From an uncultured Clostridia bacterium (lineage in GTDB: Bacteria; Bacillota; Clostridia; Christensenellales; CAG-138), in the NCBI GenBank assembly GCA_944336475.1, contig CALVLD010000012.1, forward strand, positions 1-57,670: 57,670 nucleotides of DNA, read 5' to 3'. Every line of letters starts with the position of its first letter. Position 1 is the stretch's first letter. A program made the position numbers and the translations under genes. Below the pieces are notes generated by a model. The model saw only the letters and a list, made by a program, of their open reading frames with translations. It ran no database searches and was not told where the DNA came from. Positions 16,683-26,026 of this stretch are shown one piece after another.

Positions 16683-17510
16683 ATGAGTATTATTATCGGT
16701 ATTGATGTCGGCGGCTCGACGACAAAAATCGTTGGTTTGACGCCGGCTGGCGAGCTCATCTCTACGATGATGGTAAAAGCCTATGATCAACGCACCTCCC
16801 TCTACGGTGCGCTTGGCAGTTACGTTGATAAAAACGGCATCTCCCTTTCGGATGTTGCAAAGATATATATCACAGGCGTGGGAGCATCCTGTCTTTCGAG
16901 GGATATATACGGCATCCGCACTTACCATATTCAGGAATTCTCCTCCATAGGCCAAGGCGGTCTTCATCTCGCTGATCTTGATGAAGCTATAGTTATAAGC
17001 ATGGGCACAGGCACAGCCTTTGTCAACGCCAATAAGGAGCATAGTATCCACCTTGGCGGCAGCGGTGTTGGCGGAGGCACTCTGCTCGGCCTTGGGTGCA
17101 AGTTGACTTCCGCCGATGACTTCGACTCTCTCTGCAAGTTGGCAGATAAGGGTGATCTCTCCCGTGTTGATTTGACCATAGGTGCGATAACCACTGAAAA
17201 CATACCAACGCTCCACCCTGAAATAACCGCCGCAAACTTTGCAAACATCTCCGGTGAGACCAGCGAGGCCGATATTGCACTCGGCCTTGTCAACATGGTG
17301 CTCCAAACCGTATTTACCCTCGGGGTATTCGCATCCCGCAGCGTCGGCAGACACGGCGGCACAATAATACTCACCGGTTCGTTGGCGCCTATAAAGCAGG
17401 TCGATGCAACAATTGAGAGCTTTTCGTTGCTGTATCCCAACAAATTCATCATTCCTCCTTATGCAGCATTTGCCACAGCAATAGGTGCGGCGCTTCATGG
17501 AATTGACTGA
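16683..17510 (+). CDS. coaW: type II pantothenate kinase
   Basis: Phosphorylates pantothenate in the first step of CoA synthesis. The 275 residues belong to the actin/hexokinase-like ATPase superfamily: IGIDVGGSTTKIVGL for phosphate binding near the start, a YITGVGAS segment, SMGTGTAFV around residue 105, and GGSGVGGGTLLGLG after it. TIILTGSLA near the C-terminus closes the ATP site. This Staphylococcus-like class is usually insensitive to CoA feedback. It is monocistronic, with an AGGAGG site and a shared terminator. Confidence 0.92.
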   Translation: MSIIIGIDVGGSTTKIVGLTPAGELISTMMVKAYDQRTSLYGALGSYVDKNGISLSDVAKIYITGVGASCLSRDIYGIRTYHIQEFSSIGQGGLHLADLDEAIVISMGTGTAFVNANKEHSIHLGGSGVGGGTLLGLGCKLTSADDFDSLCKLADKGDLSRVDLTIGAITTENIPTLHPEITAANFANISGETSEADIALGLVNMVLQTVFTLGVFASRSVGRHGGTIILTGSLAPIKQVDATIESFSLLYPNKFIIPPYAAFATAIGAALHGID

Positions 17511-17512
17511 AA

Positions 17513-17553
17513 AAAACGCCTGTGGCTGACATCGAATCTGCCGCAGGCGTTTT
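17513..17553. terminator. bidirectional terminator between coaW and deoB
   Basis: A long stem, AAAACGCCTGtGGC / GCCgCAGGCGTTTT with one mismatch, has T-rich tails on both strands between the convergent coaW and deoB genes. Confidence 0.85.
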
Positions 17554-17567
17554 GCTTTCTCCATTAT

Positions 17568-18728
17568 TTACAGGCGGCCAAGGAATGACTTGCCGCAGTG
17601 CCACTCATCCCCGGTCAGATACTCAAACACCGTTGCGCCGATATCTGCAAAGCTCTTGAGCGTGCCGAGTTCGACGGGTCTCCCCTGCCCCATTACGGCG
17701 ATCACAGGTATATGTTCCCTCGTATGATCTGTTCCGGGATGGGTCGGGTCGCATCCATGATCCGCCGTTATGATGAGTAAATCGGAGTCAGACATGCTGT
17801 CAAGTATCTCCGGTAGGCGTGAATCGAAGTCTTCAAGCGCTTTGGCGTACCCCTCGACGTCATTTCTGTGACCATAGAGCATATCAAAATCGACCAGATT
17901 GGTGAATATAAAATCACCAACACCACGTCTTAAGAAGCCTATGGTCGACTCGACGCCCGCATGGTTATTCTTGGTATGATCTGCGGTTGATATACCCCTG
18001 TGTGCAAATATGTCCTCGATCTTACCGATGCCGATCACATCAAAACCACGGCGCACAAGCTCATCAAGTATAGTATCCTGCATGGGCGCAAGTGCATAGT
18101 CACGCCTGTTTTCAGTACGAGTGTAATTTCCGCTTGTGCCTATAAACGGCCTTGCTATGACCCTGCCGACAAGATGCTCGCCAACCAGCATCTCCCTTGC
18201 GATCTCGCAGATCCTGTATAGCTCGTCCAACGGGATGACATCCTGATGAGCGGCTATTTGAAAAACGCTGTCCGCAGAGGTGTAGACTATCGGGAAGCCT
18301 GTCCGAACGTGTTCATCGCCCAAACGCTGTATTATCTCCGTGCCCGATGCGACCTCGTTGCCCAGCGTCCTCCGCCCAATGCGCAATTCAAACTCATCGA
18401 GCAAAGCTCGGGGAAAGCCGTTGGGGTATGTCTTAAACGGTATTTTCATTGGGAATCCCGCCATCTCCCAGTGGCCGCAGGTGGTGTCCTTTGCATGAGT
18501 CGTCTCCATGGCGCGTCCATAGGCGGCAGTGGGGTTATCGACTGTAGGCAGAAGGGAGCCCTCAATATTCCCCAAGCCCAGCTTCAGCAGGTTGGGGATA
18601 GACAGATGTCCTCGCTTTTGATAGATGTGCCCAAGTGTGTTTGCGCCTGCATCGCCAAAATCAGCAGCATCGGGAAGCGCCCCTATGCCAACGCTGTCAA
18701 GCACAATGACTGTTGCTCTTTTTTTCAT
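17568..18728 (-). CDS. deoB: phosphopentomutase DeoB
   Basis: Interconverts ribose/deoxyribose 1-phosphate and 5-phosphate in nucleoside salvage. The 386 residues carry the alkaline-phosphatase superfamily metal sites: [15 protein letters not shown] at the N-terminus, [19 protein letters not shown] around residue 286, and [20 protein letters not shown] around 324. It lies 18 bp downstream of spo0A on the same strand with an AAGGAG site. In many Clostridia deoB is found near spo0A or other sporulation genes, and co-transcription is likely here. Confidence 0.96.
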   Translation of the reverse strand: MKKRATVIVLDSVGIGALPDAADFGDAGANTLGHIYQKRGHLSIPNLLKLGLGNIEGSLLPTVDNPTAAYGRAMETTHAKDTTCGHWEMAGFPMKIPFKTYPNGFPRALLDEFELRIGRRTLGNEVASGTEIIQRLGDEHVRTGFPIVYTSADSVFQIAAHQDVIPLDELYRICEIAREMLVGEHLVGRVIARPFIGTSGNYTRTENRRDYALAPMQDTILDELVRRGFDVIGIGKIEDIFAHRGISTADHTKNNHAGVESTIGFLRRGVGDFIFTNLVDFDMLYGHRNDVEGYAKALEDFDSRLPEILDSMSDSDLLIITADHGCDPTHPGTDHTREHIPVIAVMGQGRPVELGTLKSFADIGATVFEYLTGDEWHCGKSFLGRL

Positions 18729-18746
18729 AATTCTCTGCTCCTTTAT

Positions 18747-19565
18747 TCAAATTCTTGGTGGAAAAAACTCAACCGCCATGCGTGAAATTAATTCCGCATT
18801 CGTGGGCTTGCCGCGTGATGCATCTATTGAGAATCCAAACACGGCATGTTGAAAGTTTATATCCCCCTCAACCCAGGCTCTTTCAATGGCGTATCTTATC
18901 GCCTTTTCCACTGCCCAGGGTGTGGTGTTGTAGTACTCTGCTACGCATTCATATAGAACACGGGGTTTGGGTATATCCCTTGCTGCGCTTTGGATTGCTA
19001 TCGCCGCTATCAGGTACTTGTGACCGTTCAGTCCCTTGGCTATACCAAGGCTGCTGAGCACATCGGAAATATTGCTTTCAAAGTAATTCGAATCACGTGA
19101 GGGATCATGCCAGTTGAACTCGGTAACGATGGGCACACGCCTTGATGCGGAATAGAGGTTGAGCCCAAATCGAAGATTTCCCGTTATTCCCGAAATTATC
19201 TTAAGTGCATCGCTCTCGTAATCTCCGCTTGACTCGACTATTACATCTACATGGGCATCGGTGGGCACGCTACCGATAATTCCGTCGCGTTTAGGGACGA
19301 TTACGGCAAATACGGAGCGGTTCATGTTGGTATCCTGCGAAAGCCTTTGGAGTATTTCCACCGGGCTGTCCGCAAACATGTAAACGACCAACACCGGCTG
19401 ATATGTATAATACTCCGTCAGCACGTTCTGATAATTAAGTGCAAACTTAAACTTCATCGTAAGCACACGTTCAAGCTCGGCTACAAGCCCATCTACATAC
19501 TCTGTACGCTCGCCTATCAGGAGGCCTCTCTCCACATACTTTTTCCCGGAATGTCTGAATGCCAT
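18747..19565 (-). CDS. spo0A: Spo0A-type sporulation regulator with degenerate receiver domain
   Basis: The 272 residues end in a clear Spo0A_C DNA-binding domain: SDVLSSLGIAKGLNGHKYL, then the recognition region VEKAIRYAIERAW and the tail FGFSIDASRGKPTNAELIS. Position after recN-spoIVB is the canonical spo0A locus. The N-terminal half aligns with a CheY-like receiver in length, but its key residues are gone. By my hand alignment to B. subtilis Spo0A, D10 and D11 become G and E, phospho-acceptor D56 becomes Y (PVLVVYMF), T87 becomes V, and K109 becomes E (VDVIVESSG). Phosphorelay control therefore looks impossible through this protein. The ribosome site is GGTGGAG. Confidence 0.85.
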   Translation of the reverse strand: MAFRHSGKKYVERGLLIGERTEYVDGLVAELERVLTMKFKFALNYQNVLTEYYTYQPVLVVYMFADSPVEILQRLSQDTNMNRSVFAVIVPKRDGIIGSVPTDAHVDVIVESSGDYESDALKIISGITGNLRFGLNLYSASRRVPIVTEFNWHDPSRDSNYFESNISDVLSSLGIAKGLNGHKYLIAAIAIQSAARDIPKPRVLYECVAEYYNTTPWAVEKAIRYAIERAWVEGDINFQHAVFGFSIDASRGKPTNAELISRMAVEFFPPRI

Positions 19566-19579
19566 AATTCTCCACCCAT

Positions 19580-20797
19580 TTACCCAAAAGTCTTATACAT
19601 CCAGTACGCATATGCACCATACCCCTTGGTTGGGTCGTTTACGAACACATGCGTAATGACTCCTACCAGTCTGCCGTTTTGAATGATCGGACTGCCGCTC
19701 ATCCCCTGCACTATCCCACCTGTCAGCTCGAGCAGCCTGCTGTCCGTGATCTCTATCACAAGGCCCTTCGGCGCAGGTTCGTCCTGCATTAGCGAGCTGA
19801 CGATACGGCAGGCGAACGGTTGAACCCCGCAGTCGTCGACCGTTGTAAGAATGTAGGCGTCGCCTATACAAACTTCATCTGGGAAAGCTACTGGCAATGC
19901 CTCGGATATTGCATAAAACTCCTTGCTTGCATAGCCATATATCCCCAACTCGGTATTGCCAACGATCGTGCCTATTGGTACGCTGTCATCGTCAAACACC
20001 CCGTGAAGCTCACCCGGAATGCCGCCTATTCCCCGGGAAACGCCGACAATATCAGCGTTGACCAGCGTTCCGTCCCTCACTACCAACAGGCTTCCCGTGT
20101 CGGCATCTACTATAGCATGGCCAAGTGCAGCAATAAGAGAATTCTGTGCGTCAAAATATGACAGCGTCCCAACGCCTATCGTGCTGTCCCTGACCCATGC
20201 ACCGATCCTTTGGCTGCCATCCTCGGCCTGCCGAGGCAGTACGGTTATGCTGCGCCTTTCACCGCTACGCTCGATTTCAAGCGTTACCGCCCCCCTACAT
20301 CGGTTGATCTCCATGCCAAGCTCCTCCGAGCTTGACACTCCTTGTCCCGAAACACTGAGTATTACATCGCCGGCCAATATGCCCGCCTCACCTGCAGGAG
20401 AGCACTTTATGCCATTGATATCATCGAATGTAGTTATGCCAACGACCAGCACCCCATTGGTATGTATGGATATCCCTACCGCCTGTCCGCCCGGGTTAAG
20501 ATATATTCTTTCGCCGATATGGGCGGTCGCCGTCTTGACGGGAATAAACCCGTAGAGCCTGTAGGTTATGCCCTTCTCTGAAAGAGTCTCGTCTCCCGAA
20601 GCGGAGGCTGCCAACACCCCGTCAAGCGAACGTGTCTGCATATCCAACGCAGCATTCAGCTCCGCCATGCTCTCAGCATAATAGGCGTCCGGCAGCTCTC
20701 TGACCGCACTCATTGTGCCGCCATAGTTAAGAGCAAGTATCAGGAATGCGAGCAATGCCGCAAATGCCTTTATTGCAACAGTTTTTTTGTTATTCAT
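19580..20797 (-). CDS. spoIVB: SpoIVB signalling serine peptidase
   Basis: Forespore-secreted protease that activates SigK processing in Bacillus. The 405 residues have an N-terminal signal anchor (residues 7-27), a PDZ domain (about 120-190; GEAGILAGDVILSVSG), and the S55 peptidase domain with the histidine in ALGHAIVD (about 241) and the serine in GGIVQGMSGSPIIQNGRLVG (about 379), followed by VITHVFVNDPTKGYG. It lies between recN and spo0A, 14 bp before spo0A, as in most spore formers. No spoIVFA or spoIVFB partner is in the window. Confidence 0.95.
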   Translation of the reverse strand: MNNKKTVAIKAFAALLAFLILALNYGGTMSAVRELPDAYYAESMAELNAALDMQTRSLDGVLAASASGDETLSEKGITYRLYGFIPVKTATAHIGERIYLNPGGQAVGISIHTNGVLVVGITTFDDINGIKCSPAGEAGILAGDVILSVSGQGVSSSEELGMEINRCRGAVTLEIERSGERRSITVLPRQAEDGSQRIGAWVRDSTIGVGTLSYFDAQNSLIAALGHAIVDADTGSLLVVRDGTLVNADIVGVSRGIGGIPGELHGVFDDDSVPIGTIVGNTELGIYGYASKEFYAISEALPVAFPDEVCIGDAYILTTVDDCGVQPFACRIVSSLMQDEPAPKGLVIEITDSRLLELTGGIVQGMSGSPIIQNGRLVGVITHVFVNDPTKGYGAYAYWMYKTFG

Positions 20798-20862
20798 ACC
20801 TCACCGCCAAACAAATCAGTCGATACAAATAAGTTTTTGCCGTTGAGGTATTGCGTATACCG

Positions 20863-22545
20863 CTAACAGCGATCGCTTTTTGCTCTATTTATGAGCTCCT
20901 GCGCATGCGCTATCGCAGCGCCGCTCGAAGCATCCGAGCCTATTATCCTTGCCAGCTCTGCGGCTCTCTCGCCGTCATCGAGCAGTTTTAACGTAGTTAC
21001 CGTCCTGCCATCGGCCTCACGCTTGTTTACAAGAAAATGCCTGTCGGCAAATGCTGCGATCTGCGGCAAATGCGTAACGCACAGCACCTGATGCCGTTTT
21101 GCAATAAGCGCCATTCTTTGCCCAACTGTGTTTGCGGTGCTTCCGCTTATGCCGGTATCCACCTCGTCAAATATAAGGGTAGGTATGCCGTCGGCATCAG
21201 AAATAACGGTTTTTAACGCAAGCATTATTCTTGACAGCTCACCGCCCGACGCTACCTTTGACAGCGGTTTAGGAGGCTCACCTGCGTTTGCAGAAAGCAT
21301 AAACGCTGCGTCATCGACTCCATTTGGATGCAAATCGCCGTCCGGGACGGAAAACTCGGCCTCAAGACGGGCATTCTTCATGCCAAGCATTTTAAGCTGA
21401 GCCTCTGCAAGCTCACACAGCATTTGTGCAGAGCGTTTCCGCGCAGACGTCAATCGTGAAGCGGCATCAAAGTAGGCAGAAGCGATGGCATCACGCCGCT
21501 TTATAAGCTCCGCACGGATCTCCGCAGAGCCGGTGAGCCGAGCCAGCTCCGCCTCTGCTTCCGCCTTAAAGGTAAGCACCTCCGCAACGGTTCGTCCGTA
21601 TTTATGCTTCAAGGTGTTTATGACGTCCAGCCTTGACTCAAGCAAATTCAATCTATGCGGATCGTATTCGGCTGAGAGACTTAGATCACGCACAGCATAG
21701 GAGATGTCCTCAAGCTCATAGTAGAGATTGTCTAACCGTTCTGCTACCTCAGAGTATCTTGTGGAAAACTTCGAGATATCATTGAGGGCGTCTGCGGCGT
21801 CCCTGACGATTCCGACCGCACCGTGATCACCGTTAAAAAGCTCCATACTGCCGTTTAGGGCATCGGAGATGCGCTCGGAGTTTGCAAGCACCTTCAGTTC
21901 GTCAAGTATCTCATCCTCCTCATCCGGGGAGAGCTCGGCTTTTGATATCTCCTTTATCTGATAGTTGAGTATATCGATACGCCGCTCTCGCTCGGCTTCG
22001 GACATATGACCCGAGTTAAGCTCGGAGCATACACCGGCGTGTTCTTCATATATGCGACCGACCTTCTCCACAAGTGGGCGGATTTCGTCTGCCATGTGGG
22101 AATCAATAACGCCTATATGATTTTTTTCATCAAGCAATGACTGATGTTCATGCTGGCCATGGACATCGACCAGCAATGATGATATGACCTTCAATGCAGA
22201 AAGCTGCACCACAACGCCGTTGACCCGGCAGGTGCTCCTACCCTGTACAGTTATCTCCCTAACAAGCGACAGCATTTCGTCATCATGCGGAATCTCAAGC
22301 TCATCTAACAACGTAACCACAGCCGGGGTATCGCCTATGTTGAAAAATGCCTCTACCCTTGCCTTCTGTTTGCCGTAAGATATGAGCTCACGGCTCGCAC
22401 GGCTGCCGAGCGCAAGGTTGACTGCATCGATTATTATGGATTTTCCTGCTCCGGTCTCTCCGGTCAAAACGGTGAAGCCCGAGCCAAGCTCAACATCCAT
22501 GCGCTCGATCAATGCTATATTCTCGATTATCAGGCGTTCAAGCAT
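20863..22545 (-). CDS. recN: DNA repair protein RecN
   Basis: SMC-like ATPase acting in double-strand break repair. The 560 residues show Walker A GETGAGKSIIIDAVNLALG at residues 30-48, a central coiled-coil region, the ABC signature SGGELSRIMLALK (about 430) and Walker B LIFDEVDTGISG (about 457). It begins one base from the nadK stop and is followed by spoIVB, a conserved Firmicute order. Confidence 0.97.
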   Translation of the reverse strand: MLERLIIENIALIERMDVELGSGFTVLTGETGAGKSIIIDAVNLALGSRASRELISYGKQKARVEAFFNIGDTPAVVTLLDELEIPHDDEMLSLVREITVQGRSTCRVNGVVVQLSALKVISSLLVDVHGQHEHQSLLDEKNHIGVIDSHMADEIRPLVEKVGRIYEEHAGVCSELNSGHMSEAERERRIDILNYQIKEISKAELSPDEEDEILDELKVLANSERISDALNGSMELFNGDHGAVGIVRDAADALNDISKFSTRYSEVAERLDNLYYELEDISYAVRDLSLSAEYDPHRLNLLESRLDVINTLKHKYGRTVAEVLTFKAEAEAELARLTGSAEIRAELIKRRDAIASAYFDAASRLTSARKRSAQMLCELAEAQLKMLGMKNARLEAEFSVPDGDLHPNGVDDAAFMLSANAGEPPKPLSKVASGGELSRIMLALKTVISDADGIPTLIFDEVDTGISGSTANTVGQRMALIAKRHQVLCVTHLPQIAAFADRHFLVNKREADGRTVTTLKLLDDGERAAELARIIGSDASSGAAIAHAQELINRAKSDRC

Positions 22546-22546
22546 A

Positions 22547-23356
22547 TCACATCAACTTCTCCCTGATGAGCTTAAATATATTGCGCTTTTCAAACCTGAT
22601 GAACTCGGCTCGTGAATCCGACTGCCGCACGAGCACGATATCGCCATTATACAGGCGCACGCAGCGCCGCCCGTCCGCAAGGAGCTGCGCCCTGCTAATG
22701 GCTTTTATGCGCACCTCCGAATCCGATGGGGCGACTATCGGCCGAACGGTGAGCGAGTGCGGGCAGATGGGAGTGACCAGCAGACACTCCAGCCTGGGCG
22801 CAACGACCGAGCCGCCGGCAGAGATAGTATAACCCGTTGAACCCGACGGCGTGCTTACGATCAGACCATCGGCCATCAGATTGCCCACCTCGTCGCCATC
22901 AATATCATAGTTGAGCTGAACAATCGAGGACAGCGCCTGCCTGTGGATGGTAAAATCATTTAGGCAATCGCCCGCAAACTTATCATTTACATAACATGAC
23001 AGCATCATTTTACGCTCGATATAATAGTTTCCCTCAGAGAGCCTTGTAAGCGCCCCGTCAAACTCATCACCTGATATTTCGCTGAAGAATCCTACCCTTC
23101 CGAGATTGACGCCCAGCACGGGCATTGAGAGCTTTGAAGCCCGGTAGACAGCGCTAAGTATAGTACCGTCGCCGCCGAGAGTCACCAGGCACAGAGCGTC
23201 TTTCCATCCCTCGTCGGCGAGGGACAGCAAGCGGTCCGCATCGGTGGCCCATGCACATTTTACTCCCCTTGCACCGGCGCAGGCAAGGAGCCGTTCAAGC
23301 GCCTGCATCGAGCCGTTCTTATTCGGATTTGCAAAAAATAACAGTTTCATAGTCAC
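22547..23356 (-). CDS. nadK: NAD kinase
   Basis: Phosphorylates NAD to NADP. The 269 residues carry the family motif VTLGGDGTILSAV (about 60-72), the NAD-binding segment LNDFTIHR, and the glycine-rich SGSTGYTISAGGSVVAP. The open frame starts with GTG at 23356; ATG two codons in (23350, MKLLFFANPNKNG) is an equally good start, and neither has a strong ribosome site. It is translationally close to recN downstream and tlyA upstream. Confidence 0.95.
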   Translation of the reverse strand: MTMKLLFFANPNKNGSMQALERLLACAGARGVKCAWATDADRLLSLADEGWKDALCLVTLGGDGTILSAVYRASKLSMPVLGVNLGRVGFFSEISGDEFDGALTRLSEGNYYIERKMMLSCYVNDKFAGDCLNDFTIHRQALSSIVQLNYDIDGDEVGNLMADGLIVSTPSGSTGYTISAGGSVVAPRLECLLVTPICPHSLTVRPIVAPSDSEVRIKAISRAQLLADGRRCVRLYNGDIVLVRQSDSRAEFIRFEKRNIFKLIREKLM

Positions 23357-23367
23357 GTCGTATTATA

Positions 23368-24171
23368 TCACATAAACGCCTCATGCGACAGTGATACAAT
23401 CTTATTTATTTGTGTTTTTATGTTATCCCCGCTCGATGTCACGTTCTTTTTTAGCACTAACAGGTACTCGATATTCCCCTTTGGACCTGTTATCGGCGAG
23501 AAATCTATCGCACAGCATCCAAAGCCAACATCCAGCGCATGCTGCACCGCGCCTTTGAGCACCTCGACATGGGTTGCGGCATCACGCACTACTCCGTTTT
23601 TGCCGACCTTAGCTCTGCCGGCTTCAAACTGCGGCTTGACCAGTATGACCGCCATCGATCCATCCTTGAGTACATCGACAAGCCGAGGAAGTATCAGCTT
23701 TGTTGAAATAAATGAGACGTCTACCGATGCAAATTCCGGAACATCATCGAACCACGCAGGCTCCATGAGCCTGGCATTGTGCCTCTCCATACAGACCACT
23801 CTCGGATCATTCCTCAGCCGCCAATCGAGCTGACCGTACCCAACGTCCACGGCGTAGACCTTGCTTGCACCGTTTTGCAACATACAATCGGTAAAGCCCC
23901 CGGTTGAAGCCCCTACATCAACGCAAATCAGACCGTCAAGTGAAATAGAATAATTATCTATCGCCTTTTTGAGCTTAAGCCCCCCTCGGCTCACAAACGG
24001 TATCGGATTCTGCTTTATTATTATCTCAGCATCATCGTTTAACGAATCGGACGGTTTTAGCACCTTCCGCTCCCCTGCATAGACGACGCCCTCCATTATC
24101 AGCGCACGCGCACGCTCACGGCTCTGCGCCAGTCCCCTTGTTACAAGAAGTATGTCAGCCCTGGTTGGCAT
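23368..24171 (-). CDS. tlyA: TlyA-family rRNA 2'-O-methyltransferase
   Basis: The 267 residues start with an S4 RNA-binding domain (about 1-64; SRERARALIMEGVVYAG), followed by an FtsJ-like SAM methyltransferase domain with VCVDVGASTGGFTDCML (about 88-104) and a KDKE-type catalytic lysine context at FVSRGGLKLKKA. In mycobacteria TlyA methylates 16S and 23S rRNA; older annotations call it hemolysin. It overlaps the end of dxs by 17 bases, indicating coupling. Confidence 0.93.
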   Translation of the reverse strand: MPTRADILLVTRGLAQSRERARALIMEGVVYAGERKVLKPSDSLNDDAEIIIKQNPIPFVSRGGLKLKKAIDNYSISLDGLICVDVGASTGGFTDCMLQNGASKVYAVDVGYGQLDWRLRNDPRVVCMERHNARLMEPAWFDDVPEFASVDVSFISTKLILPRLVDVLKDGSMAVILVKPQFEAGRAKVGKNGVVRDAATHVEVLKGAVQHALDVGFGCCAIDFSPITGPKGNIEYLLVLKKNVTSSGDNIKTQINKIVSLSHEAFM

Positions 24172-26026
24172 GGTTTTCTCCCATGAGATCGATTATTCTT
24201 TTATGGATCTGCTCTGCTGTCACGCCGCAGAACTCATCCTGTTGGGCGACAGTTGCAGACTCCACAATAATATTCGGTACTCCAAGCGTTACTACAGATG
24301 CTCCGCTTCCATTTTTGCTGAGCCACGCTGCGACAGCAGCACCGAAGCCATGGTCACAGATGCCATCCTCCAAAGTTATCACATGGTGTGCCCTTGACAG
24401 CCGCCGCAGTGCATACTCATCCATGGGGCGCAAAGCTCTTGCGTTGAAAAGACCAACGTCCATACCCTCACACGCCTTGCGAGCTGCTGTAAGAAGCCGC
24501 CCAGTTGCAACAACGGAAATGCTCCTTACAGGATGCAGGCACTCCCACTTCGTCATATCTATGATATCGTCATTCGGCACATCGGGCAGTACCCCTCGGC
24601 AATACCTGATCGCACATGCTCCTTGCCCCTCGTAGACCGCCCAACGCAGCGCAGCCCTCAATTCCTGTCGTGATGAAGGCGAGAGAATGGTCATGTTTGG
24701 AAGCGACATAAGATATGCAATGTCATATATGCCATGATGAGTCTCGCCATCCGCTCCCACAAGACCGGCCCGGTCAATACCAAACACCACTTTAAGGTTT
24801 TGAAGGCATACATCATGCAAAAGCTGATCATAGCCCCTCTGCAGGAAGGATGAGTAAACACAAAATACCGGAACCGTCCCGCACATCGCCATGCCAGCCG
24901 CCATGGTCACGGCATGCTGTTCAGCAATACCGACATCGAAGAATCGCTCCGGGAAGCGTCTTTTGAACTCGTATAGGCCTGTACCCGAAGTCATGGCTGC
25001 TGTGATGGCAGCAACGTCCAATCTATCCTCTGCAATTTTACAGAGCTCATCGGCAAAAATGTCTGAGTTTGACTCGCTGGAAGATGTTTCGCCGGTTTCG
25101 ACACCAAACTTGCCCACGCTGTGGAACCTCTCCGGATCGTCTTCAGCAGGCTTGTATCCCGCTCCCTTGCGCGTTATGACATGTACAAGCACGGGCTTTA
25201 CGGTGTTTTTGACCGACTCGAACACCTCCGTCATTCTTTTTATATCGTGGCCGTCTACCGGGCCGAGATATGTTATTCCAAGCTCCTCAAACAGAACATT
25301 GGGAAGCACAAAATACTTTATCCTGTTCTTGAGCCGCTCTATCGTGTCACTGATACGCTTACCGACCCGTGGGATACGCCGGAGCATGCCGGAGAATCTG
25401 CGCTTGAAACCGACATATTTATTGCTTGAACGCAGCTTCATAAGATGCCTGCTCATACCTCCGACATTGTGAGAGATAGACATCTTATTGTCGTTCAATA
25501 CGATTATGAGAGGCATTTCGCTCTGTCCGATATCATCCAGCGCCTCATACGCCATGCCCCCGGTCAATGCTCCGTCGCCAATCACCGCAACAACATGGCG
25601 CTTTCTGCCAACAATCACATCGCCTCGGAGTATACCTATTGCTGCGGATAAGGATGTGCTCGAATGCCCGGTATTGAATGCATCATAGGGACTTTCTTCC
25701 GTCTTTGGGAAGCCGGCTATGCCGCCCTTGCTACGCAGGGTATCGAAGCTGTCCGCCCTGCCGGTCAGCAGCTTGTGTACATAACTTTGATGGCCAACAT
25801 CAAGCACAAGCCTGTCGTCTTCAAAGTCGAACACCCTGTGCAGCGCAATGGTGAGCTCGACAACACCAAGGTTTGACGCCAAGTGCCCCCCTGTCACCGA
25901 TACTGTGGATATTAACAGCCTGCGCATCTCCTGGGCAAGCGTGCAAAGCTGTTCATCATTCAGGTTGCGGATATCCCGAGGGGTATGTATCGTTTTGAGC
26001 ATATTCAGCCCGGTATAGTCGATCAC
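24155..26026 (-). CDS. dxs: 1-deoxy-D-xylulose-5-phosphate synthase
   Basis: Thiamin-diphosphate enzyme catalysing the first step of the MEP isoprenoid pathway from pyruvate and glyceraldehyde 3-phosphate. The 623 residues have GHQSYVHKLLTGR, the ThDP-binding GDGALTGGMAYEALDDIG (about 149), the pyrimidine-domain glutamate in VGIAEQHAVTMAAG (about 368), and DRAGLVGADGETHHG. The start is a GTG with AGGAG 7 bases upstream, directly after the ispA stop. Its pairing with ispA links precursor and prenyl-chain synthesis. Confidence 0.97.
   Translation of the reverse strand: MIDYTGLNMLKTIHTPRDIRNLNDEQLCTLAQEMRRLLISTVSVTGGHLASNLGVVELTIALHRVFDFEDDRLVLDVGHQSYVHKLLTGRADSFDTLRSKGGIAGFPKTEESPYDAFNTGHSSTSLSAAIGILRGDVIVGRKRHVVAVIGDGALTGGMAYEALDDIGQSEMPLIIVLNDNKMSISHNVGGMSRHLMKLRSSNKYVGFKRRFSGMLRRIPRVGKRISDTIERLKNRIKYFVLPNVLFEELGITYLGPVDGHDIKRMTEVFESVKNTVKPVLVHVITRKGAGYKPAEDDPERFHSVGKFGVETGETSSSESNSDIFADELCKIAEDRLDVAAITAAMTSGTGLYEFKRRFPERFFDVGIAEQHAVTMAAGMAMCGTVPVFCVYSSFLQRGYDQLLHDVCLQNLKVVFGIDRAGLVGADGETHHGIYDIAYLMSLPNMTILSPSSRQELRAALRWAVYEGQGACAIRYCRGVLPDVPNDDIIDMTKWECLHPVRSISVVATGRLLTAARKACEGMDVGLFNARALRPMDEYALRRLSRAHHVITLEDGICDHGFGAAVAAWLSKNGSGASVVTLGVPNIIVESATVAQQDEFCGVTAEQIHKRIIDLMGENHANQG

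Noticed and set aside
16644..17564. A 306-codon open frame on the minus strand opposite coaW.
   Set aside because: It is antisense to a clear pantothenate kinase gene, has no recognisable domain and a low-quality residue pattern; it is a shadow of coding DNA.
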